Source of the DNA: Macrostomum hystrix
Taxonomy: Eukaryota > Platyhelminthes > Macrostomidae
NCBI GenBank assembly: GCA_950097015.1
Contig: CATNEN010000038.1
Span: forward strand, 27,806,501 to 27,870,500
Reading direction: 5' to 3'
Length of the DNA stretch: 64,000 nucleotides
The notes beneath the pieces were generated by a model. It saw nothing but the letters and a program-made list of their open reading frames with translations, did no database searches and was not told the DNA's origin. Positions 12,535 through 24,100 of this stretch are shown one piece after another. The position numbers were made by a program, and so were the translations under genes. The number at the start of each line of letters is the position of its first letter. The stretch's first letter is position 1.

Positions 12535-14830
12535 TCACTTGGCTTTGCCCTGATTGGCTACGCGCTCCATAGCTGCTTTGACCTCCGCTTCGCTAGCCAG
12601 ATAATAACTCTTCACCGGTTTCAGATCTTTGTCCAATTCGTAAACCAGCGGAATTCCGGTCGGTATGTTCAGCTCCACAATATCCTGATCACCAATATTA
12701 TCCAGGTATTTCACTAGGCCTCGCAGGCTATTACCGTGAGCGGTGATCAGCACCCGCTTGCCGCTGCGAATGGTCGGCGCAATTACCTCATGCCAGTAAG
12801 GCAGCACGCGAGCCACCTTTGCGTTTTTTTTGCAGGACGAATCGTATTTAGCTATCAGGTTTGAGTAGTCACTAATCTCATCTAATACACATGGATTATC
12901 AGGCTTGAGTAGTCACTAATCTCATCTCATACACATATGGATTATCAGGCTTGAGTAGTCACTAATCTCATCTCATACACATATGGATTATCAGGCTTGA
13001 GTAGTCACTAATCTCATCTCATACACATATGGATTATCAGGCTTGAGTAGTCACTAATCTCATCTCATACACATATGGATTATCAGGTTTGAGTAGTCAC
13101 TAATCTCATCTCATACACATATGGATTATCAGGCTTGAGTAGTCACTAATCTCACATCATACACCAATTGATTATCAGGCTTGAGTAGTCACTAATCTCA
13201 CCTGATACACCAATTGATTATCAGGCTTGAGTAGTCACTAATCTCACCTCATACACCAATTGATTATCAGGCTTGAGTAGTCACTAATCTCATCTCATAC
13301 ACGTATGGATTATCAGGTTTGAGTAGTCACTAATCTCATCTCATACACGTATGGATTATCAGGTTTGAGTAGTCACTAATCTCACCTCATACACATATGG
13401 ATTATCAGGCTTGAGTAGTCACTAATCTCATCTCATACACATATGGATTATCAGGCTTGAGTAGTCACTAATCTCATCTCATACACGTATGGATTATCAG
13501 GTTTGAGTAGTCACTAATCTCATCTCATACACGTATGGATTATCAGGTTTGAGTAGTCACTAATCTCACCTCATACACATATGGATTATCAGGCTTGAGT
13601 AGTCACTAATGTCATACAATTGACTCACTGTGTCCTTCAGGCACTCGTGCCTCGGCACCTGGCTAGGATCCAGATCTTTATAGCGCGGATCGGAGCCCGG
13701 ATACTGATCGGATGTGGTCTCCACGGCTGGCGGCGGAATGTCGTACGAGCGACGCCAGATCTTAACCTGCGACGAAGGCGAGATTGGAATTTATGATAAT
13801 CCAGTATTTACTCTGTGTTTGGATAATTATTGAGATATGTGATTCATCTAGAGTCACGTGAGTCACCTTGAGTCACGTGATTCAACTCGAGTCACGTGGT
13901 TAAACGTTGATATTCTAAATTACTCATTGATCTAGCATGGAATCCTTGGCCCCTGTCTAGTCTGACAGCTTAGTCTGAGATAATCCTTAAACTAGTCCGA
14001 GATACCCCTGACCTAGTCTGAGAAAATCCTTGACCTAGCCTGAGATAATCCTTGACCTAGCCTGGGATAATCCTTGACCTAGCTTGAGATAATCTTTGAC
14101 CTAGCCTGAGATAATCCTTGACCTAGCCTGAGATAATCCTTGACCTAGCCTGAGATAATCCTTGACCTAGCCTGAGATAATACTTGACCTTGTCTAATAT
14201 AATCCTTGACTTAGTCTAAGATAATCCTTGACCTAGCCTAAGATAATTATTGACTGTGATAATCGTTAACAATGTCTGAGATTATCCTTGATCCATTCTG
14301 AGATAATCCTTGATATAGTCTGTGATCTTGACCCATTCTGAGATAATCATCGACCTAGCCTGAGATAATCCTTGACCTAGTCTGCGATTTTTATCTAGGT
14401 TGAGATAATCCTACTCTCAGTTCCTAGACCTAGTCTTAATCCTAATCGTACTCCTAATCCTTGACCTAGTCTCAAATGCTTGAACTCAGCTGACCTGATC
14501 TTCGCCATGCTTAGCAGCAGTTTCGCTTTTGTTAAGACCCTGCAGGCCGCCGTACATTCGCTCATTGAGGCGCCAATGCTTGTGCACAGGAATCCAGTGC
14601 AGATCTAGCACATCCAATACGTGATTTAATGTCTTAATAGCGCGCTTCAAAACGCTGGTATAGGCCACGTCGAAGCTTAGGCCCTTCTTCTTGATCATCT
14701 CGCCGGCATTCTTAGCCTCTTCATTGCCAACATCGGATAAATCGGCGTCAATCCAGCCGCAGAAGCGATTCTCCTTGTTGAAGTTAGACTCCCCGTGACG
14801 AATCAGTACTAGAGTGTAGGCGGCAGACAT
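12535..14830 (-). CDS. PGAM: Cofactor-dependent phosphoglycerate mutase, copy 2 (3 exons)
   Basis: Second copy of the PGAM gene. The exons are 14830-14495, 13766-13629 and 12816-12535, with the same phase-0 junctions and the same 251-aa product as copy 1. [14 protein letters not shown] and AHGNSLRG are all present, so nothing in the sequence suggests loss of activity. The only difference in the gene span is one extra T in the poly-T run of intron 2, 18 bp upstream of the exon 3 acceptor, inside the region that could act as a polypyrimidine tract. If real, the two copies should give the same enzyme and double the dosage. If the copy is an assembly artefact, only one gene exists. Confidence 0.9.
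12843..13611. repeat. 46-bp minisatellite in PGAM intron 2 (copy 2)
   Basis: Same array and same order of variants as 5284-6052. Confidence 0.95.
13954..14471. repeat. 22-bp minisatellite in PGAM intron 1 (copy 2)
   Basis: Same array as 6395-6912, built on GAGATAATCCTTGACCTAGC. Confidence 0.9.
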
Positions 14831-15348
14831 GCTGACTTTTCGTTTTAAAAGTAATTCTTTAAACACTGCAATGTTTGAATGTTTGAACACCATAATGCTA
14901 AATATGATATATGAACCATAAATTAAGCATATCTATGATCTAACCATCTTGTTTTTTTTCAAAATAATATTTAAATATTACAAAAAATTATATGAAATAA
15001 CAATATGAATTGATATTTTAACTAAAAATTACATAGCTAGCAGTACAGGAAAGTCACTAAAGAACAAAACTAGCTTACATTGCTATAAACAATTAATAAA
15101 TTGATTTAGAGACTAGAGTACTGTTCTATTGTTTCTATAGCAAAGTCTAAAGATACAATTTTGCTTTTTAACTTTTTAATGAAGTTTTAGTTTTGCAAGC
15201 AGGTAGCTTTAAGCTATCATAGGATGACTTTTTACTGCAAGGACTTTTACACATTGGTATGAAAGTTTTTCAATTATTAATGATTGGTTTAAAAATAATC
15301 ATTTATAAAGTTAATAAATTTAACTAGAATTGGACAAAAATTAAGTAA

Positions 15349-16711
15349 TGTAGTAGGGATGCTTTAACACTGAATCTTGTTTTTATTAAATTGGTACTAA
15401 TATTTTTGTTAGGTGCACAAACTTGTCAAATATTTTATACACAAAAATATGAATATCTGTATCTGAATGAATATACGTATAATATGAATATTTTACATGT
15501 TGAGTTAGTTGAGGCCGTGACCCTCTGATCTGTTCAGTGAATACTGGTTTAAGAAAAGGCCTTAGAGAGATTGCTTGTGCCAAGTGATATACTACCACAG
15601 AGAGAGAGATAAAGTGATAATCCCTGTTACAACCTTGGTGGCAGCAGTGGGATCAGTAAAAAAACAGATAATTGACCCATTGATGAGTAAGATCAAGATA
15701 TAGATCAAGCCCAAGCATAGGATTAAATCGATGCACTTGCTGAAGAATTAAAAAATAGGTTGGAGATTGTTCATGTAAAGATTAAAAAATTCACACCTAG
15801 TCAGGAAATTCAGAGGTGTCTCACCACATTTGATCATAGATGCCCGCCAGAAGGAATTTAAGTGGGCCATTGGAAGCAGGAATTGCTTGCCAAATTGTCC
15901 ACAGAATTTGTGTCAGTTCAGAGAATGAACCTACCAGAAAACCTTGAATATGAAAAATTTATGAAAATAATTAAATAGTAATTAATAGAAAGATTTGGAT
16001 ACATGGAAAATAAAACACTATAAATGGAATTTATTGCATAACTATAGCTTTTTCATTAAAAACCTATTTTTTATGATGTAGACCGAATCTTTTTAAGTTG
16101 AAAAACCGCGATTTTGTTTTAATTCCTGTAAAATACGTAAATTTGTTTTAATCTGAAAATAATTTGTTTAAATGTACCGTAATTATTTTGTTTAAACAAT
16201 AAAATTTTGGTATAAATACAGGAGCAAAAGTGAGAAAGAAATTAACCTTGTTCAACACAGTTTGAATCAAAGTTCGTATACAATACTCAGAATTGTGTTC
16301 TTTTCATTCTTTATAAAACATACGGAGACAAATACTAAGAAGGATTCCAGAGAGAGAAATAGAAAGTATTGCTGTACACTTGAGATCATTGGTAACACTC
16401 TTCGGAAAGCCTATACTCAGAAATACATCCATGCGATAATTATTCGGCCAGAATAACTAAATACGCTACCTTAGACTAACTAAAGACAATATTCAAAGAT
16501 AACTAAATACGCTACCAAGAAATTCTTTTGGATATATAGAATACATTCTCAGAAATTAATTCTAAGAAACATTAACAGTAAAGAATACAACAACATTGTG
16601 AGAGTAACAGTTAGAATAATAATTAGCGCTAGAACAACTTTGGTGGTATTCAGTAGAATAATAAAATATTATAAAATAACCCTAGGACAACTTTGACAGC
16701 AGCAGTGGGAT
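15349..16711 (+). mobile_element. LTR-retrotransposon remnants (copy 2)
   Basis: Duplicate of 7790-9152. It contains the TGT...ACA LTR-like piece, the leucine-type primer-binding site at 15636-15653, the broken gag frame at 15730-16041, and the second LTR-like piece with TATAAATA at about 16211-16218. Confidence 0.5.
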
Positions 16712-17786
16712 TAATTAGCCCTACAACATTTAATAAACAATTTGTGATGTTGGCTTGTGTGGCCTTTCAGGCTGATTGTTTTAATACTAATGTGGGCTGT
16801 GCCATTAACAATATATATTTGTGCTTATGTGGCCTAATATTATTGTTAGAGTTCTACTGTAGCTATGGATACAACTATGGGAAATTACAGATTTGGACCT
16901 TTTTGGACAAATTTAGGGATATAGACATAAGACATGGTTATGAGAAATTTAGTTTCTTATATCTAGTTTCTGCATCTTGAGTTCTCAAGAAGAACCTATA
17001 ATTTGCACTGAAGTGAGTAAAAATAAACAGTGCAGAGACAATGCCTTATGACAGCTAAGGACAATTCACAGATTTCAAAGAATTTATGAAGACACTTTGG
17101 CTTATAATGGGAACTCTAAATTCCTTAGTATCCAGTATTCAAGCCTAAAAAATTGTGGTTGGGTTTTACCTTAATCTGCTGACTGTTGGTGGGTTATAAT
17201 AATAGACAGGATGTCACAAGATTTATAACAAAGGCAATTCTTTAGCCTGCCTATGATAAAAACTATTAATCCCCAGTTGTGGCTATGGGGACTCAAGCTT
17301 TAGGATTTCAATGCATGCAATTATAATTATAGGATGATGGAGAGGGCTTTACCCTAAACCTGTTGAGTCTTACAAAAGGCTCTGATTGGCTGCAGTCTCT
17401 CTCATTGTGTCTTTCTCGTGATGTCTCTGAGTAACATGCATTTATATCTCTTAAAGCATGTTTAAGAGATGCTGTGGAGGTTATAGAACAGTAATTTTTT
17501 GTCACAAATATGCTTAGGCCTTAGACCATGAAAAAATGTGGGTACAGACAGAACTCTAATAATAGACAGACTATGGTTGATAGTAAGTAATAAGAGATTT
17601 TGAATTGCAAAAATACTTCACCAAAAACAAGAGCAGATAATAAATATTTTTAGATTTTTTCCCAATATAAATTATAGGCCCTACTTAAGTCTGAGACTTG
17701 GCTAAACAAACTATGCCAATACTAGGCAGTATTTGAAATTATTTACTAGGGCCTAATTCAATAAGTTTTTATGCTTTTAGTTGTGA
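16712..17786. other. Unassigned end of duplication copy 2
   Basis: Same as 9153-10227. No gene is recognised. Confidence 0.4.
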
Positions 17787-19042
17787 CACAGTTAAGTAGT
17801 TTCTTTGCTTAAAAATTGTATCATAGGCCCTATTAACAATTTATTTAGAATAATTTACTAAACAAAACTACAATTGTCTTAAATTCACACCTCTAGGCCT
17901 AAGGCCTACCATAATAAATGTTGTTATTGAATAAGGTAGCCTACCCATATGCCTATAGTCCTAAGGCCCAAAGCGATAGGGAGGGCCTACAAGTAAGTCT
18001 GCAATACTGGTTTACTTAAGCTTTAGGCCTAGCTAATTTTAGGATAATTTGGCATTATGTTTAAATCTGATATCGTCTATGATGCTATAGGCCTATTGAA
18101 TATTTATTATGTGAAAATACATGTGAACTTTGTTTAATTTATTGTTAGCCCCAATAGAATAGACTTAAATCTCTAAATTGAAATCAACTGTAAAACAGAA
18201 ATTGCCAATTGAGAAAAATTGGATAGTTCCTATTGTTTACTTAGGCATAGGGCCTATATAAGTGTAGTAGGTGAATAATTCCACCTTATTATTCCTTTTA
18301 AATTTATGCGAACGAGAGAAGAAATTTAATATTTTGTTTGAATGCACCGATTGTTATAATACACCGCGAAACCACCCCTCCACTCTATTATATATAGAGC
18401 GCCTTTTTGGGAGTATGAAATCCAACTTGCGGACGTGCGAACAGACGTTCTCAAAGTACTAAACTCAAAAGTTCTAAAAAGACAGTTTCCAGTGCGAAGA
18501 AAAATATACATATATGAGTTATTCATATTAATAGGTAGAAAAAGTGTCTTACCGCTCGGACACTCACATGCTACCATAGAGTTAACAACTCTAATATAAG
18601 AAAATGTATATGTGTTAAACTGGTTAAATATTGCTGAAGTTAAATAATAAGAAAGATCCCTCCAACATAAGGTCTAGAGAGCGTTTGGGTACAGTTGTTC
18701 ACGTTATGACTGAGGCGTTGTCCATATTTCTTTTTACAGAGTCTACACGAGTTTTGGGTGTTTACTTTTTGGTATGAATTCGATTTTAAGTGGCGCTTTA
18801 TAACGTTTATAGTTTTTCATTAAATGTTTTACGGTGTATAGATGGATTAACAAAGCTAACATACATTCTTTTTTGTTTAATTTGTACAGTAAAAAATATT
18901 GACTTTATTGTATCAACTGGTAGGCTTTTTACATGTCAGAAGTATTTAATAAGCTTTCTTGTGCACGCACTTATTTAAGAGATAAATATTTAAATATTTT
19001 ACACTTGCCAAAACCGCTTTCCGAACTCATCCAAATAAACCG
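17787..19042. other. Unique gene-free AT-rich sequence
   Basis: This starts at the right breakpoint of the duplication. AGGCCTA-type words recur loosely (17840-18110). No supported exon or RNA gene is seen; the short open frames at 18271-18577 lie on both strands and match nothing I know. Confidence 0.4.
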
Positions 19043-19204
19043 GTGGCGTAGCTAGGGTGATACGGGGTTATATCCCCCCCAAGCGGAAGAAAAATTGTTG
19101 GAGAATTAAAAGGGGGAGTATTACCATTAAAAACAGTCTATTTTTTAATTGTCCATTTAACTTTTTTCCTTTATCCCCCCATCGAAAATCCCTAGCTCCG
19201 CCAC
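19043..19204. mobile_element. Small inverted-repeat element (MITE), hAT-like ends
   Basis: GTGGCGTAGCTAGGG at the left (19043-19057) is matched by the inverse, CCCTAGCTCCGCCAC, at the right (19190-19204), with 14 of 15 paired. The interior has a C run and a matching CCCCCC near the other end and no coding capacity. Flanks AAATAAAC and AAATATGC are a possible imperfect 8-bp target duplication. Such ends are widespread among non-autonomous hAT elements. Confidence 0.7.
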
Positions 19205-21149
19205 TAAAATATGCATAAAATAAATAAGATGGGCAAAACAGGCTGCTTGCTTGAGGCCCTGAGCGAACCTACCTACCTTTTATATTATTAATCTGAAGCC
19301 GCCCGTCTGCTATGTGTTGTTGAGTAATTATCGCTGCTTTTGATTGAACTTTTCACTCTGCTACACATGAGAAATGATTAGGTTAATGTGCAACAGCTGG
19401 CAGTTAAATGGTTTTTATTTGCAGCCTTTAAGCCAGTTTTTATACATAGTCATAAAATATATCAAGTCAATGACTTTGCTATGAATATGTGAATATGATA
19501 TCTGCTAAAAAATCATTTTGCAAAGCAATTTTACAATACATCAATTCTCTGCATTGGCAAAACTATTCCAACTATAAAATGTTTTGTTGCTTCAAGTCAT
19601 CTATCTAAGACTAGGTTAACCAAAGGAAACAAAAACTGAGTCCTTATATGCCTACTAAGACAGGCCAACAATGATTAGCAAAAAATTAATGCACAAGTCT
19701 GGGGCCTAGGCTATTTGTAAGTCAGTTTTGATAGATTATGTGTTATATTGATGCACTATATAAATAAATGACTATATAAATAATTTAAAGGCGAACAGAT
19801 ATATAGTTCAAGCATCTTATATTTTGCTCAAAATAATGTATCATTTTCAGTTAGCATGACTACAAAAGTACAATCTTCTAACCATTGCAAATTTTTAAAG
19901 GCTAATATACATATTATAAAACTGTATAAACTTCAAGCCAATAATTTTATTCATTCCGTATCTAAATAATTTTGTAAAATGATTTTCTATTTTAGTCTTT
20001 ATTGTTTATAGGCATAGCTTGCTTTATTATATATTAATAAATTTCTAGCTAGCTACTTAGGCAATTACCTAATTCAAATTCCATTTCAGCTGTTACCTAT
20101 GTGGACTGTGTCTGCCCGAATGGCACAGAGCCACATGTCACCACTTTTGTCTGTCCTTAGAAAACAGGACTTAAACCCAAGTTGCACAAAGTGGCATTTC
20201 AAAACAAGACTAGTAAAGCAAGCAGTGACAATAATAGGGTAAAAGAACAGGCTAGTGAGGATTGATAAGCTCCCTACTAGTGAAGCCACAGGTGAAAGAG
20301 AGACTAAAGACTAGCTGCATGGAGTTGAAGTCCTCTCCAGACTAGAGCCAGACAAATAAGAGTGAAAAGCCCACTTAAATGGTATAGGGGGAAGTGAAAA
20401 TCAAACTAACATGACTATAATGATTACTATTATGTGGTAGTAAACATGCAAATAAATAAGGGTGCAAGAGCAAAGACTAGGCAACCTGGAACAATAGTAG
20501 CCAACTCGGACAGAGATGTGATAAAAGATATGGAGTCTGCTGAAGTGAAACTAGACAATCAAGAAAGGCAGAGGGGTAAGAGCCAATGCCAAAAGGACTG
20601 TCGGACAGACTAGAAAGGAGATGCAGAAGAAAGGTTGATCAAGTGTTGAGTGCTGGTAGAGAAGCCAAACTCAGTAGAGGGAATAATGAGCTGAGTTTTA
20701 ATAAGGCTCAGTCAGAAGAAAAGGGTTGCCAAAAAGGGAAGAAAAATAGGTGCACACATAGTTGATTACTAGGCTGATTACAAGTGAAGTCACAACTACG
20801 TTGCTAGACTAGTGGTTCACTTCACTAATATTTTCAATCATGCAATCATGCAAAGTAACTAACATATTACTAAAATATAAATTATGTCTCAGTGCACTTT
20901 TTAACAGAAACAATTAATATAATTAAAAAATTAAAGTATTTAAGAAGCTTTTTGTGCATGTATAGTTTAATATACTATCTAGTTTAAAATTAAATAATTT
21001 AAAGTGAAGTGTGTAGTAATTAGTTCAATCAAGTTCTTTTTTAATTTAATCTAGTCAAGTATAAAAAGTGGAAATTATTATTTGTTTTTACAACTACTAA
21101 TTAGCAAAAATGTGAAATCATGAAAAGAATTTTATTTCTTGTCTTTCAG
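19205..21149. other. Gene-free sequence upstream of CDC25
   Basis: AT-rich with no convincing coding exon. The CDC25 promoter and any 5' untranslated exon should lie here or further left, because the first coding exon is preceded by a splice acceptor (TTCTTGTCTTTCAG, ending 21149). I could not identify the promoter. Confidence 0.35.
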
Positions 21150-21155
21150 AAACCA

Positions 21156-24100
21156 ATGTTAACAGCTAGCCAGCCAAGCAATGGAGACTTGCAACATATT
21201 AATCCTGAAACAGAATCAAATCTGGCCACTCCGCAGGAACTTAAAAGAATCGTTCATGATTTCTTTTACAATAGTTCTCAAGTGGTTGAATCACAGTTTA
21301 GTAATTTGTCTATTGGCTCCATTGTCAGTACATCATTTAATTTTCCTGAACCACTTGAAGATTCACATTCAATTGGCTGGAATGTTGAATTGCTAAATCA
21401 AATTACTCCTGCACTAAAGTCCATTGGTTTGTCACCATCACAATGTAAATGTAAGTCGACCTAATGCTTACACTCGTAATCGGGTAATCTTTAGAAATAC
21501 TGGCCTTATCTTTACTAGCTATCTTGTCTTCTCTAGGAGTAAGGAACCATGCATAAGTATTAAGTAACACTGACTATTTTCTTGTCTGCCATATTTGCAC
21601 ATTCTACTCTACCCAGACACTGTCTACTCTACTCAGACACTGTCTACTCTACTCAGACACTGTCTATTCTACTCAGACACTGTCTACTCTACTCAGACAC
21701 TGTCTACTCTAATCAGACACTGTCTACTCTACTCAGACACTGTCTATTCTACTCAGACACTGTCTACTCTACTCAGACACTGTCTACTCTAATCAGACAC
21801 TGTCTACTCTACTCAGACACTGTCTACTCTACTCAGACACTGTCTACTCTACTCAGACACTGTCTAGTCTAATCAGACACTGTCAAGTCTAATCATTCAC
21901 TGTCTAGTCTAATCAGACACTGACTACTCTACTCAGATAATACTCAACTCAAGTCGCTGTCTACTCCATTCAGACTCTGTCATGAGTCATTTTGTAAACC
22001 TTAACTGTTTTCAGCTGAGCCGCCAACACCGGATGACTTCAATGAGTCGCCGAGTTCACCGTTTAAAACCAGCAGCCTTCCCTGCCGCCGTCGTTTAATA
22101 GTCGACCTAAATCCCAACGGATTTTCCCAACGTCGACGCTGCTCTCACGAGGCGCCAAAGTCGAGCAGCTTCGGCGCTTATTGTCGCCGCCGTCGGCGAA
22201 TATCTTCCACTGGTACTGGCGAAGACGATGTGACTAACAAATATCTTCAGACTAATGATCAAAATGAAAATTCGTGTAATAAGGATAGGAATGCAACAAT
22301 TTCAAAGCAGGCAAAACTGACACCACCACAGCCGCTGCAGTTTCATCGCAGTCACAGCGCCTCGTGCAGCCACCAGCCTTGCCGTAATTTTTCTGTCATC
22401 AATGATCAGCTTCGAATCCAGTTATCTGCTTCTAGTAGCAGCATGTCAGCGAATATCTTGAATGCGGGCAATGATGATGAAGGATTGGACGAAGATCTCG
22501 CGATGGGCCGACGCCTGTTATTACCGGTTGAGCCTTGGAGCGATGCCAGATTCGGAATTGGGTAGGCTTTTGTTCTCAAGGATTTTGTTTACTTATTTTG
22601 TTTTTCTCCCTTCCTTACCCCTTTCATCTTCCCCTTCCTCACCCCTCTCATCTCCCCTACCTCACCCCTCTCATCTCCCCTTCTCAGCCCTCTCATCTTC
22701 CCCTTACTCAACCCTCTCATCTCCCCTTACTCACCCCTCTCATCTCCCCTTACTCCCCCCTCTCATCTTCTCATTCCTCACCCCTCTTATCTTCCCCTTC
22801 CTCACCCCTCTCATCTCCCCTTACTCACCCTCTCATCTTCTCATTCCTCACCCCTCTCATCTCCCCTTACTCACCCTCTCATCTTCTCATTCCTCATCCC
22901 TCTCATCTTCCCCTCACCCCTCTTATCTTCCCCTTCCTCACCCCTCTCATCTTCCCCTCACCCCTCTTATCTTCCCCTTCCTCAGCCCTCTCATCTTCCC
23001 CTTCCTCAGCCCTCTCATCTTCCCCTTCCTCACCCCTCTTATCCTCCACTTTCTCACCCCTCTTATCCTCCACTTCCTCACCCCTCTTATCCTCCACTTC
23101 CTCACCCTCTTATCTTCCCCTTCCTCACCCTCTTATCCTCCACTTCCTCACCCTCTTATCTTCCCCTTCCTCACCCTCTTATCTTTCCCTCACCCCTCTT
23201 ATCTTCCCCTTCCTCAGCCCTCTCATCTTCCCCTTCCTCAGCCCTCTCATCTTCCCCTTCCTCACCCCTCTTATCCTCCACTTTCTCACCCCTCTTATCC
23301 TCCACTTCCTCACCCCTCTTATCCTCCACTTCCTCACCCCTCTTATCCTCCACTTCCTCACCCTCTTATCTTCCCCTTCCTCACCCTCTTATCCTCCACT
23401 TCCTCACCCTCTTATCTTCCCCTTCCTCACCCTCTTATCTTTCCCTCACCCCTCTTATCTTCCTCTTTCTCATCCCTCTCATCCCCCATTTCTCTTTACT
23501 TTCCTCATCCGTTTATCTTTTCTTTCTTCCCCATTTTCCTCAGATTGTTAACATCAAATTGTATTGAACTACTCCTAGTAGACCAGTTAGGTTTTTAATT
23601 GCATTTAGTCAGTTCCTCAAATCTCCCACTTAGAAGTTTAAAATGGAAAACACTTTCATAAGAATTCAGTTGTACAAAAAACATGACCTTTGCATCTTAA
23701 ACACGTGCGAGTTAGCGATTGAGTCCATGAAATATGAAACTCTAGGTCAAGTGCTGTACCGTTGCATTCATTTTTGTCTTGCATTAATCATTCGTTTATT
23801 TTTTAGGAAATCTTTCATTTCAATGTACCACAATAAGTTTTGAGCCAGAATTTGATCAATCGACTTAGGGAGAGAAGTAAATATGAAAACGAGGGTGAGA
23901 AGTAGATAGACTGAGGGAGAGAAGTGAATATAATAACGAGGGTGAGAAGTAGATAGACTGAGGGAAAGAAGTAAATATGAAAACGAGGGTGAGAAGTAGA
24001 TAGACTAAGGGAGAGAAGTAGATAGACTGAGGGTGAGAAGTAGATAGACTGAGGGAGAGAAGTAGATAGACTGAGGGTGAGAAGTAGATAGACTGAGGCT

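Larger units (their letters stand above)
10243..17786. repeat. 7.54-kb tandem segmental duplication, copy 2
   Basis: Head-to-tail copy of 2685-10227. It starts inside the 34-bp satellite and ends at TTAGTTGTGA (17786), after which the sequence is unique. The only difference I noticed is one extra T at about 12833. Introns, satellite units and transposon remnants are all equally conserved, so the event is either very recent or an assembly artefact. Confidence 0.95.

Noticed and set aside
22535-23598. Long Ser/Pro/Leu-rich open frames in the pyrimidine tract
   Set aside because: Several frames are open at once because the tract lacks the A and G needed for stops. It lies between the CDC25 exon 2 donor and exon 3 acceptor.
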